Positions 6,446 through 11,825 of a DNA stretch of 11,825 nt are shown in pieces. The notes below the pieces were generated by a model that saw nothing but the letters and a program-made list of their open reading frames with translations, was not told where the DNA came from and made no database searches. Position numbers and translations under genes: made by a program. Where the stretch lies: the NCBI GenBank assembly GCA_031273775.1, contig JAISRF010000148.1, positions 1 through 11,825 of the forward strand. Direction: 5' to 3'. Every line of letters begins with the position of its first letter. Position 1 is the first letter of the stretch. The stretch comes from Oscillospiraceae bacterium. Its GTDB lineage: Bacteria; Bacillota; Clostridia; Oscillospirales; Acutalibacteraceae.

Positions 6446-7279
6446 TTGGAAATAATCCTTGTCCTGCTGATTGCCGCCCTGCTGTCCGGCGCGCTTTACT
6501 TTGTGGACGGCGCGCTGCAATCCATCGTCCCCGTCTGCTTAAACGCCGAGAACTACATGGATTCCCTGACCGGGCTTTCTTGGTTCGGAGAGGTATATAA
6601 AATCACATTCGCGTTCGGCATCAGCTTGATTGTCTTGAAATTCCTCAAAAAGGGCTTTGATACCTATGTGACCTGGACGGAGGGTGACCCCGACAGCGAA
6701 CCGCTGACTCTGCTGGGCAATTTTTTCAAGGCCATGATTGTCGCCATCGGGTTCCCGGCCATGTACGGCTGGATGGTGACGATTGTGACCGACCTGACCG
6801 ACCAGCTGATGGCGGCAATCGGTGCGGGGTCCGATATGTCCTTTGCAGGTGTTATCTCCGGAATCGCCAGCGCGGGACTGTTCACCGCCATTATTTCACT
6901 GGTGTTCTTTATCCTTTTCGCCCTGCTCTATTTTCAGTTTTTGGGGCGGGGGCTTGAAATGCTCATACTGCGGCTCGGTATGCCGATTACCTGTATCGGG
7001 CTGCTCGACAGCGACAAGGGTGTTTTCGGCGCGTATATCAAGAAGTTTTTTCAAAGTACGCTGGCGGTGGTGGTACAGATTACCCTTGCGAAGCTGGCAG
7101 TGGGCTTGATGCTCAATACCCATGTCTTTTGGGGTATCGCCGCCCTAATGCTTGCCTACAAAACACCCAAGTTCCTGGCCGACTTCATGATTGCGCCCAG
7201 CGGAGGCGGCGGTATCACCAACAAAATCTACTATACCACGCGGGTCGTCCAGATGGCAAAAGGGGTGTTCAAAAAATGA
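6446..7279 (+). CDS. virB6: VirB6/TrbL-like channel protein (CD1112-like)
   Basis: A polytopic inner-membrane subunit of the secretion channel, 277 residues. Hydrophobic segments lie at about 2-20, 48-66, 92-112, 134-166 (probably two spans around QFLGRG), 202-222 and 226-239. Family signatures are FDTYVTWTEGDPDSEP, KAMIVAIGFPAMYGW and the Gly-rich end APSGGGGITNKIYYTTRVVQM, all close to what I recall of the CD1112-type VirB6/TrbL proteins of Clostridia ICEs. The start is TTG 6446: an in-frame TGA lies at 6440-6442, AGGAG at 6431-6435 is ten bases upstream, and the next in-frame Met is residue 38, which would remove the first span. It follows the pilin gene by 14 bases and overlaps the next gene by ATGA. 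Confidence 0.88.
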   Translation: MEIILVLLIAALLSGALYFVDGALQSIVPVCLNAENYMDSLTGLSWFGEVYKITFAFGISLIVLKFLKKGFDTYVTWTEGDPDSEPLTLLGNFFKAMIVAIGFPAMYGWMVTIVTDLTDQLMAAIGAGSDMSFAGVISGIASAGLFTAIISLVFFILFALLYFQFLGRGLEMLILRLGMPITCIGLLDSDKGVFGAYIKKFFQSTLAVVVQITLAKLAVGLMLNTHVFWGIAALMLAYKTPKFLADFMIAPSGGGGITNKIYYTTRVVQMAKGVFKK

Positions 7280-7485
7280 GCTTGGTTACAGACCTATCAA
7301 AAGCCGTGATTTGGCTGATTCGTGCGGGGGCAGCTTTCCGTGTCGCCTACTGCTGTTTCCGGCTGATTTCAAACGAGGAAGAAGCGCAAAGCTACAAGGC
7401 GCGAATCAAGAATGTGTTGGTGTTCTATATCATTGCCGAGTGCATTTTTCAGTTGAAAGATATCATTATTTATTATTTCAGTTAA
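7276..7485 (+). CDS. Small two-span membrane protein
   Basis: A 69-residue protein with two hydrophobic segments, about 9-30 (KAVIWLIRAGAAFRVAYCCFRLI) and 47-68 (VLVFYIIAECIFQLKDIIIYYF), joined by a charged loop (SNEEEAQSYKARIKN). ATG 7276 overlaps the VirB6 stop as ATGA, indicating translational coupling. I recall similar short proteins at this place in Clostridia conjugative elements, without a known function. It most likely partners VirB6 in the membrane channel; this is inferred only from topology and position. Confidence 0.7.
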   Translation: MSLVTDLSKAVIWLIRAGAAFRVAYCCFRLISNEEEAQSYKARIKNVLVFYIIAECIFQLKDIIIYYFS

Positions 7486-7503
7486 GGAAGAGGGATTGAA
7501 AAT

Positions 7504-7977
7504 TTGAAACATTCAAATGTTTTTTACACCCTGAACGCGCAAGACGAATACACTCCCCGTAAGAACGCGACCGGCATTAGGAATTCGCTTGGCATTGACA
7601 TTTTTCAATATAACCAGACGGTGTACGAGGGCCGAACTGGCGTCAGGGTCTGCCCGCTTTATGATTTGGACAGTTTTCTGAAAAAGCGCATTGTAAGCAA
7701 GGAAAACTACGAGGCGCTGCTCAAGCCGGTTATTGAGAAATACGGCCTGTCCCCACGCTATGCCCAGCCGGAGGTTAAGAAGGAACAATTATTTCCACGC
7801 GATGAAAACCGGAAGCTTGCCCCCTTCATTGAGGAAGAAAGGAAAGCTCGGTGGAAAACGCGCCGAACTGAACAGGAATCCGAAGAAACCGGGCGGGATA
7901 AATACCGTGACTGGGAAATGCCGCCGCCCGGCGAAACCCCTGACAGCGAAGAATCGGAGGAATTGGAATTTGAGTGA
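7504..7977 (+). CDS. Uncharacterised acidic-tailed protein between VirB6 and PrgI
   Basis: A 157-residue protein I do not recognise. It has no signal peptide or membrane span. The first ~85 residues look like a compact alpha/beta domain (NSLGIDIFQYNQTVYEGRTGVRVCPLYDLDSFL then a helix KENYEALLKPVIEKYG). The rest is charged and likely disordered, ending EESEELEFE, similar to the end of the 188-residue protein at 1283. TTG 7504 is the start: an in-frame TAA is at 7483-7485, no other start lies between, and the GA-rich GGAAGAGGG (7486-7494) is nine bases away. The end overlaps the PrgI start by eight bases. Its place inside the channel gene cluster suggests a cytoplasmic component or substrate of the transfer apparatus. 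Confidence 0.72.
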   Translation: MKHSNVFYTLNAQDEYTPRKNATGIRNSLGIDIFQYNQTVYEGRTGVRVCPLYDLDSFLKKRIVSKENYEALLKPVIEKYGLSPRYAQPEVKKEQLFPRDENRKLAPFIEEERKARWKTRRTEQESEETGRDKYRDWEMPPPGETPDSEESEELEFE

Positions 7978-8293
7978 ACAAAGAAATACCCTGTATATCC
8001 CAATCAACATAAAAACCCGCATGGAGTTTTTTGAGGGGTTCGGGATAAAAGAGCTTGTGAAAGCGGCTGTGGCAACGCTGGTTTGCGGGACGGCCGGCAT
8101 CATTTTTCATGCTTTAGGCGCAGTCAGTTTGACCGCGCTTATCGTGCTGATACTGGCATCGGCAGGGGGCGGCGTGATTTTTACAGTCAAAGACCGCAAC
8201 AACCTTTCCGTCTATGACCAGATTATTCTTATGGCGCGGTTTTCACGGTCAAGCAAGAAATATCCGTATATCTATATGGAAGAATGGAGCTGA
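7970..8293 (+). CDS. PrgI-family membrane protein
   Basis: PrgI-family proteins are small inner-membrane subunits of Gram-positive type IV secretion systems, usually encoded just before VirB4. This one is 107 residues. The N-terminus TLYIPINIKTRMEFFEGFGIKEL is the family opening, two spans follow at about 29-50 and 53-72, and the end has the usual QIILMARFSRSSKKYPYIY. The start is TTG 7970, nine bases from GGAGG (7956-7960). Starts further upstream would overlap the preceding gene deeply. It overlaps that gene by eight bases and is followed by VirB4 after four bases. The order PrgI then VirB4 matches related elements. Confidence 0.9.
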   Translation: MSEQRNTLYIPINIKTRMEFFEGFGIKELVKAAVATLVCGTAGIIFHALGAVSLTALIVLILASAGGGVIFTVKDRNNLSVYDQIILMARFSRSSKKYPYIYMEEWS

Positions 8294-8297
8294 TTTT

Positions 8298-8936
8298 TTG
8301 ATTGAGTATTTATTAAAAGGATTATTTCCCGGCAAATACAAGAACGCTGCCGTTTTGCAAAGTGAGCTTTCGGCGCAGGCGTTTCTCAACGTCAGGGACA
8401 TCCGTGGGCGGGTACTGTATACCAAAGACGGCTATGTGTTCAGCTATATCCGGGTGCAGCCAATCAGCATTGACCTCCTTTCCAATAGCGAGAAGAATAT
8501 GCTGATTAACAACCTGTCAGGCGAATTGTCCACGCTGGATAAGCCCTTCAAGTTCTTCTGCATTTCCCGCCCGGTGGACATTTCCGGCCTGATTGACGAG
8601 TTTATGACCTTGTATGCTTCCACGGCGGATGAGGTGCAGAAAGCGTTGTTGGAGCAGGAAATCAAGCTGTATAAGCATTTCGCCCTGTCCGGCGATACCA
8701 TTGTGCGCCAGTTTTACATGGTTATCTGGGACAGGATGGCGGATGATGCCGAGTATGCTTTGAACCGCAGGGCGAAAGAATTGGTTAACAAATTCCGTAA
8801 CTGCGGGATTACAAGCGAGATTCTGGGCGAGGAACAGATTGTCGGTCTGTGCAACCTGTTCGGAAATCCGTCCTGTGCCCATATTGAAGACACAAATGTG
8901 ACGGCAGCTATGCCGCTTTTGAAGGAGGCAAAATAA
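8298..8936 (+). CDS. VirB4 N-terminal domain as a separate protein
   Basis: A 212-residue protein that corresponds to the N-terminal domain of VirB4/TraC ATPases, which anchors the ATPase to other channel parts. The segment AFLNVRDIRGRVLYTKDGYVFSYIRV and the following helices (LLSNSEKNMLINNLSGELSTL, then KFFCISRPVDISGLIDEF) follow the family pattern. No Walker motif is present. TTG 8298 is the start, eight bases from GGAG (8286-8289). The gene ends with TAA 8934-8936, and the ATPase gene begins with TTG on the next base in the same reading frame. Together they total about 826 residues, the size of a usual single-chain VirB4. In related elements I recall the ATPase also starting near this point, so the split is probably old rather than a fresh mutation. 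Confidence 0.8.
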   Translation: MIEYLLKGLFPGKYKNAAVLQSELSAQAFLNVRDIRGRVLYTKDGYVFSYIRVQPISIDLLSNSEKNMLINNLSGELSTLDKPFKFFCISRPVDISGLIDEFMTLYASTADEVQKALLEQEIKLYKHFALSGDTIVRQFYMVIWDRMADDAEYALNRRAKELVNKFRNCGITSEILGEEQIVGLCNLFGNPSCAHIEDTNVTAAMPLLKEAK

Positions 8937-8939
8937 TTG
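8924..8939 (+). promoter_or_regulatory. Ribosome binding site and TTG start at the VirB4 split
   Basis: GGAGG (8924-8928) lies eight bases before TTG 8937, which immediately follows the TAA stop. The strong site shows that a ribosome can start afresh here, which supports a true two-gene arrangement over a simple nonsense mutation. Confidence 0.65.
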
Positions 8940-10781
8940 AGGAAAGAAAAAGTGCAAACCCCGGTGAACGCCGCTCTGCTCAACGCCATTTCCCCCATGG
9001 GAGTGGAGTTCAGGCGGAACAATTTGGTTTGGGGCGAAAGCCTCGGCAGGGTCTACGGTGTGGTCAAATACCCGCAGGAAATGGAGTCCGGGTGGCTGTC
9101 ACGGGTCAACAATATCCCTTCCACCGTGGTCTGCCAAACCTTTGAGCCGGTGGAGTCCGGCGCGCTGATTGAAGCCATTTCCCGCAATGTAAGCCAGAAC
9201 CGCGGTATTGCCCAATCCACCCGTGACCCATTGACCCAGCAACGGGCCGAAAAGGGCGCGGAGGATGGCGAGCGCATTATGCGGGAAATCGACCAGAACG
9301 GCGAGGCGGTGGGCAAAATGTCCATCCTTGCCATGCCGCTATCCAAGGATGATGCTCTGTTTCAGAAGAACGCCAAGCGGGTGGAAAGCATTTTCATGGG
9401 GACACGGTGCAAGCTACGCGGTATGGCGAATTTACAGGAGCAGGCTTTGCAGACCTTATCGCCTTATCATGCCATCAATTCGACGGTGGCGAACGTGGTT
9501 GACCGCATCGTGCCCATCAAAACCTTTGTGGGCGGGTTTCCGTTCGCAAGCTCCGGCTATTCGGACGGAACCGGCGCCTATTTTGGGCAGGACATCAACG
9601 GCGGATTAATCACGCTGGATATTTGGAAACGGGGCGGAGACCGCACCAACAGCAATTTTGTGGTGATGGGTGTCCCCGGTGTCGGCAAATCCACCAAGGT
9701 CAAGGATATGATGCTCACTGAATATATGCGGGGCACTAAAATTTTGGTCATAGATGCCGAAAGGGAGTATCAGGAGCTTTGCGCTAAACTGAAAGGTGAC
9801 TGGATTAACGCCGGGGGCGGCAGCGGCGGAATGATTAATCCTTTGCAAATCCGGCCCGCGCCCCGTGACGACGAGGACGGCTGGAAAGCCGCCGGCAACT
9901 CTATTAACACGGATTCCCCTTTATACCGTGACGAGGGCCGCGGCATGGGCGATATGGCGCTGCACTTGAAAACCCTTGAAATCTTCTTTTCGCTCTATCT
10001 CCCCTCCCTGACCGACATTCAAAAAGCACGGCTGAAACAGGCGGTGGAGGAACTGTACCTGTCTTTCGGCATTGACTGGGACACCGATATTTCCAAGTTA
10101 AAGCCCCGTGACTTCCCAACCTTTTCGGATTTGTACAAGGCAATACAAACGCAGGTTCAAATAACCGGCGGCAAGGATTATGAGGTGTTGGAAAGCCTGC
10201 TGCGGGACATCGCCGTGGGTGCCGACCGTTTCCTGTGGAACGGCCACACCTCAGTCAACCCCAAAAGCCGCATGATTTGCCTTGACACCCACGATTTGCA
10301 AAATACGTCCGACACCGTGAAGAAAACACAGTATTTCAATATCCTCACTTGGGCGTGGGAGCAGATGAGCCGTGACCGCAAAGAGCGCGTCATGCTTTTT
10401 TGCGATGAGGCGTACCTGCTGATTGACCCCAACGTTCCGCAGAGCCTTGTGTTCCTGCGGAACGTGGCAAAGCGGGCGCGTAAATATGAGGCGGCGCTGG
10501 GGATCATCTCCCACAGCGTGGTGGATTTTCTTGCGCCGGAAATAAAAATGTACGGGCAGGCCCTGTTGGACACGCCCTGTTACAAGGTGATGATGGGGAC
10601 GGACGGCAAGAATTTGGAAGAAACCCGCGATCTCTACGGCCTTACCGAAGCGGAACAGGAACTTTTAGCTGCCAAACGGCGTGGCGAGGGCTTGTTAATT
10701 GTCGGTTCCAAACGCCTACATGCCATCTTTGATATCCCCGACTACAAACTGGCAGCAATGGGCGAAGCGGGAGGACGGTAA
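8937..10781 (+). CDS. virB4: VirB4-like conjugation ATPase (CD1110-like)
   Basis: VirB4 is the channel ATPase that drives assembly and DNA transfer. This protein is 614 residues. Walker A is GVPGVGKS (245-252) and Walker B is VMLFCDE (485-491). Further signatures are SPMGVEF, GRVYGVVKYP, GGFPFASSG, KRGGDRTNSNFVVMG, IDAEREY, AGGGSGGMINPLQIRP, LDTHDLQNTSD, QSLVFLRNVAKRARKYEAALGIISHSVVDF and the end GSKRLHAIFDIP. All are close to the CD1110-type VirB4 of Clostridia ICEs. The TTG 8937 start directly follows the N-terminal-domain gene, and the sequence from VNAALLNAISP onward is in the family. The gene appears intact. A perfect inverted repeat follows nine bases after its stop. Confidence 0.95.
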   Translation: MRKEKVQTPVNAALLNAISPMGVEFRRNNLVWGESLGRVYGVVKYPQEMESGWLSRVNNIPSTVVCQTFEPVESGALIEAISRNVSQNRGIAQSTRDPLTQQRAEKGAEDGERIMREIDQNGEAVGKMSILAMPLSKDDALFQKNAKRVESIFMGTRCKLRGMANLQEQALQTLSPYHAINSTVANVVDRIVPIKTFVGGFPFASSGYSDGTGAYFGQDINGGLITLDIWKRGGDRTNSNFVVMGVPGVGKSTKVKDMMLTEYMRGTKILVIDAEREYQELCAKLKGDWINAGGGSGGMINPLQIRPAPRDDEDGWKAAGNSINTDSPLYRDEGRGMGDMALHLKTLEIFFSLYLPSLTDIQKARLKQAVEELYLSFGIDWDTDISKLKPRDFPTFSDLYKAIQTQVQITGGKDYEVLESLLRDIAVGADRFLWNGHTSVNPKSRMICLDTHDLQNTSDTVKKTQYFNILTWAWEQMSRDRKERVMLFCDEAYLLIDPNVPQSLVFLRNVAKRARKYEAALGIISHSVVDFLAPEIKMYGQALLDTPCYKVMMGTDGKNLEETRDLYGLTEAEQELLAAKRRGEGLLIVGSKRLHAIFDIPDYKLAAMGEAGGR

Positions 10782-10790
10782 ACCGGGTAA

Positions 10791-10832
10791 CAGAGTTCAG
10801 ATGATTAGAATCGGTTCGGCATCTGAACTCTG
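10791..10832 (+). repeat. Perfect 13-bp inverted repeat after virB4
   Basis: CAGAGTTCAGATG (10791-10803) and CATCTGAACTCTG (10820-10832) are perfect inverted copies around a 16-base spacer. In RNA this would be a strong hairpin, but only CTTTCTGT follows, not a proper T run. It fills most of the 81-base gap between VirB4 and the M23-like gene. It could be a weak terminator or attenuator, an RNA processing or stability element, or a protein-binding dyad. Confidence 0.75.
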
Positions 10833-10877
10833 CTTTCTGTCAGTGGTTATTTAAAAAATAAAATGGAGTTGCTTTTT

Positions 10878-11582
10878 ATGGCGATAGACCCTGTTACCGC
10901 TAAAATACTCGCAACTGCCGCCAAACAGGCGGCGACCAGTGAAAAAGGTAAAAAAGCAATCGGCGGGATTATTATCGGCGGTGTTGCCGCATTGCTGGTT
11001 ATCCTTGCGATTCCGGTATACATCCTGTCCCACCCTTTGCAGTTTCTTGGCAATCTGCTGGGGATTGGTACATCCGCCTATGGCGCGGCAGAAGCGCTGA
11101 AAACCGATTATGATTATATCATTCCGGCAAACAATGAGTCTGTTATTCAAACCGGTACTTACCCTTTACCAATAAAGGGTAATGTTACCGTGATTGCCGA
11201 ATACGATGCCGATACACACCCCGGCATTGATTTTGCCGCCGCGCTTCAAAGCCATGTGATTGCCGTTGCGGATGGAACGGTGGAATTTTCCGGAAACGCA
11301 GACGGGAGCAATGTGATACAGATAAAACACACCGGCGAAGATGGCAGGGTGTTTTACAGCCGTTATGCGCACCTTTTGGAAATCTTTGTACATGAGGGTG
11401 AAGCGGTAACGGCCCGACAGGTTACAGGATCAAGCGGCGGAACATCGGGTAATTGTCCGGGGTGCGCGGCAGGGGTTCTTCTGCATTTTGAACTGCGTGA
11501 TGAGGATGATGCGGCATATGACCCGTATGGTGATTTGTTTGAACCATCGGAGGAAACAAGTGAAGCGGGAAGTACCGATTAA
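10878..11582 (+). CDS. Membrane-anchored M23-like (LytM) peptidase, degenerate active site
   Basis: The 234-residue protein has one membrane span (about 28-50) and an external LytM/M23 domain. Such proteins open the cell wall for the conjugation channel. Zinc ligands are H114 and D118 (HPGID) and H203 (in LLHFELR); H165 in SRYAHL is the usual first catalytic His. The usual HLH motif is LLH here: Leu201 replaces the second catalytic His, so catalysis is doubtful. The loop before it (GTSGNCPGCAAG) has two cysteines. The end is acidic. ATG 10878 is chosen because GGAG (10865-10868) is nine bases upstream; ATG 10863, five codons earlier, has none. Related elements often have a larger bifunctional hydrolase here, so this may be a reduced version. 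Confidence 0.85.
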   Translation: MAIDPVTAKILATAAKQAATSEKGKKAIGGIIIGGVAALLVILAIPVYILSHPLQFLGNLLGIGTSAYGAAEALKTDYDYIIPANNESVIQTGTYPLPIKGNVTVIAEYDADTHPGIDFAAALQSHVIAVADGTVEFSGNADGSNVIQIKHTGEDGRVFYSRYAHLLEIFVHEGEAVTARQVTGSSGGTSGNCPGCAAGVLLHFELRDEDDAAYDPYGDLFEPSEETSEAGSTD

Positions 11583-11614
11583 TGAACAAAAAAGAAAATC
11601 AAAACGGTAAATAG
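11582..11614 (+). other. Ten-codon ORF overlapping the M23 stop (possible gene remnant)
   Basis: ATG 11582 shares its A with the TAA stop of the M23-like gene (TAATG), the usual coupling arrangement, but the frame reads only MNKKENQNGK before TAG. A GGGA lies eleven bases before it. This could be the start of a next operon gene that was cut off by rearrangement, a leader peptide, or chance. Confidence 0.3.
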
Positions 11615-11622
11615 AGGCTTTT

Positions 11623-11652
11623 TCAGGGCAGACACATTTATGTATGCCCTGA
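11623..11652 (+). terminator. Hairpin after the last + strand gene (possible operon end)
   Basis: TCAGGGCA (11623-11630) pairs with TGCCCTGA (11645-11652), and an inner ACAT/ATGT (11634-11637 / 11640-11643) can extend the stem across a small bulge. Only TTTG follows, so it is a weak intrinsic terminator at best. It lies 40 bases past the M23-like stop, the right place for an operon end. Confidence 0.4.
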
Positions 11653-11705
11653 TTTGTGGACGCAATGTTTGACTGTTTAAGATTTCCACGGCGGCCACTT
11701 TAACT

Positions 11706-11736
11706 AAAAAACAAAAAGGATGGTTAAAAACCATCC
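11706..11736 (-). terminator. Intrinsic terminator on the minus strand
   Basis: On the minus strand GGATGGTT and AACCATCC form a perfect 8-bp stem with a three-base loop, followed directly by TTTTTGTTTTTT. This is a textbook rho-independent terminator for transcription entering from the right. On the + strand the T run is missing, so it does not serve the conjugation operon. It implies a convergent gene whose end is near or beyond the right edge of the window. Confidence 0.75.
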
Positions 11737-11784
11737 GTGCGTCCGTGTGTGCCATAAAGTTTACACCTTTACGGCGGCTAAAAT

Positions 11785-11825
11785 CTATGAATTTTCTATT
11801 CGACATGCAAATTCTAACAAATCTG
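11785..11825 (-). CDS. Possible 3' end of a convergent gene (partial)
   Basis: On the minus strand one frame is open from the window edge and reads DLLEFACRIENS, then TAG at 11785-11787, about 50 bases before the minus-strand terminator. The spacing suits the end of a gene, but twelve codons are too few to prove coding. A second minus-strand frame is open across the terminator and is therefore less likely. Confidence 0.25.
   Translation of the reverse strand, partial: DLLEFACRIENS

Noticed and set aside
7733..7969. Upstream extension of the PrgI gene
   Set aside because: Arg/Pro-rich extension within the previous gene; TTG 7970 follows GGAGG at nine bases and gives the family N-terminus.
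8214..8297. Upstream extension of the VirB4 N-terminal gene into PrgI
   Set aside because: TTG 8298 with GGAG eight bases upstream gives the expected start; the extension overlaps the conserved PrgI C-terminus.
11579..11806. Minus-strand frame of 75 codons at the right end
   Set aside because: It runs straight through the minus-strand intrinsic terminator at 11706-11736 and into the M23-like gene end, with no family features; a different frame stopping at 11785 fits the terminator better.
1..11825. CRISPR arrays, tRNA or rRNA genes, insertion sequences, oriT
   Set aside because: I saw no regularly spaced repeats, no tRNA-like folds, no transposase and no oriT-like site; oriT would be expected left of the relaxase, outside the window.

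Overview
The window is an 11.8 kb stretch of the conjugation module of an integrative and conjugative element (ICE). Gene content and order match the Clostridia elements typified by C. difficile CTn4-like and Tn1549-like transposons. Everything recognisable is on the + strand, tightly packed, often overlapping or separated by only a few bases, so it is probably one long operon. The host is most likely a Gram-positive Clostridia member (Bacillota). This rests on the protein families (MobP3/MobL relaxase, CD1115-type VirD4, CD1112-type VirB6, PrgI, CD1110-type VirB4), the strong GGAG/GGAGG ribosome binding sites and the heavy use of TTG starts. No integrase, resistance gene, RNA gene or CRISPR array is visible.

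Layout. Bases 1-21 are the tail of an upstream gene. 25-1278 is a relaxase. 1283-2485 holds two uncharacterised genes in a direct stop/start arrangement. 2505-2648 is a 47-residue membrane peptide (DUF3789-like). 2651-3865 is a 404-residue protein with a DUF3848-like stretch. 3880-6055 is a VirD4-type coupling protein, broken into two overlapping reading frames. 6030-6431 is a VirB2-like pilin candidate, 6446-7279 a VirB6/TrbL channel protein, 7276-7485 a small two-span membrane protein, 7504-7977 an unknown acidic-tailed protein and 7970-8293 a PrgI-family membrane protein. 8298-8936 and 8937-10781 are the N-terminal domain and the ATPase part of VirB4, divided by a single in-frame TAA. After a perfect 13-bp inverted repeat (10791-10832) comes a membrane-anchored M23-like peptidase with one catalytic His replaced (10878-11582). 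The last ~240 bases have a 10-codon ORF, a hairpin, and a clear intrinsic terminator facing the opposite way. This suggests that the + strand operon ends here and meets a convergent neighbour.

How the genes work together. The relaxase would nick oriT (not seen; probably left of the window) and stay attached to the strand. The coupling protein would hand it to a Gram-positive type IV secretion channel built from VirB6, PrgI, the pilin-like protein and the VirB4 ATPase, while the M23-like protein would act on or bind the cell wall.

Most notable points: the split coupling protein with an A8 tract in its Lys/Ala-rich linker; a terminator-like hairpin inside that same gene; long homopolymers in three conjugation genes; the VirB4 split by one in-frame stop; the clustering of TTG starts; a degenerate M23 active site; and similar acidic tails on two otherwise unrelated unknown proteins.
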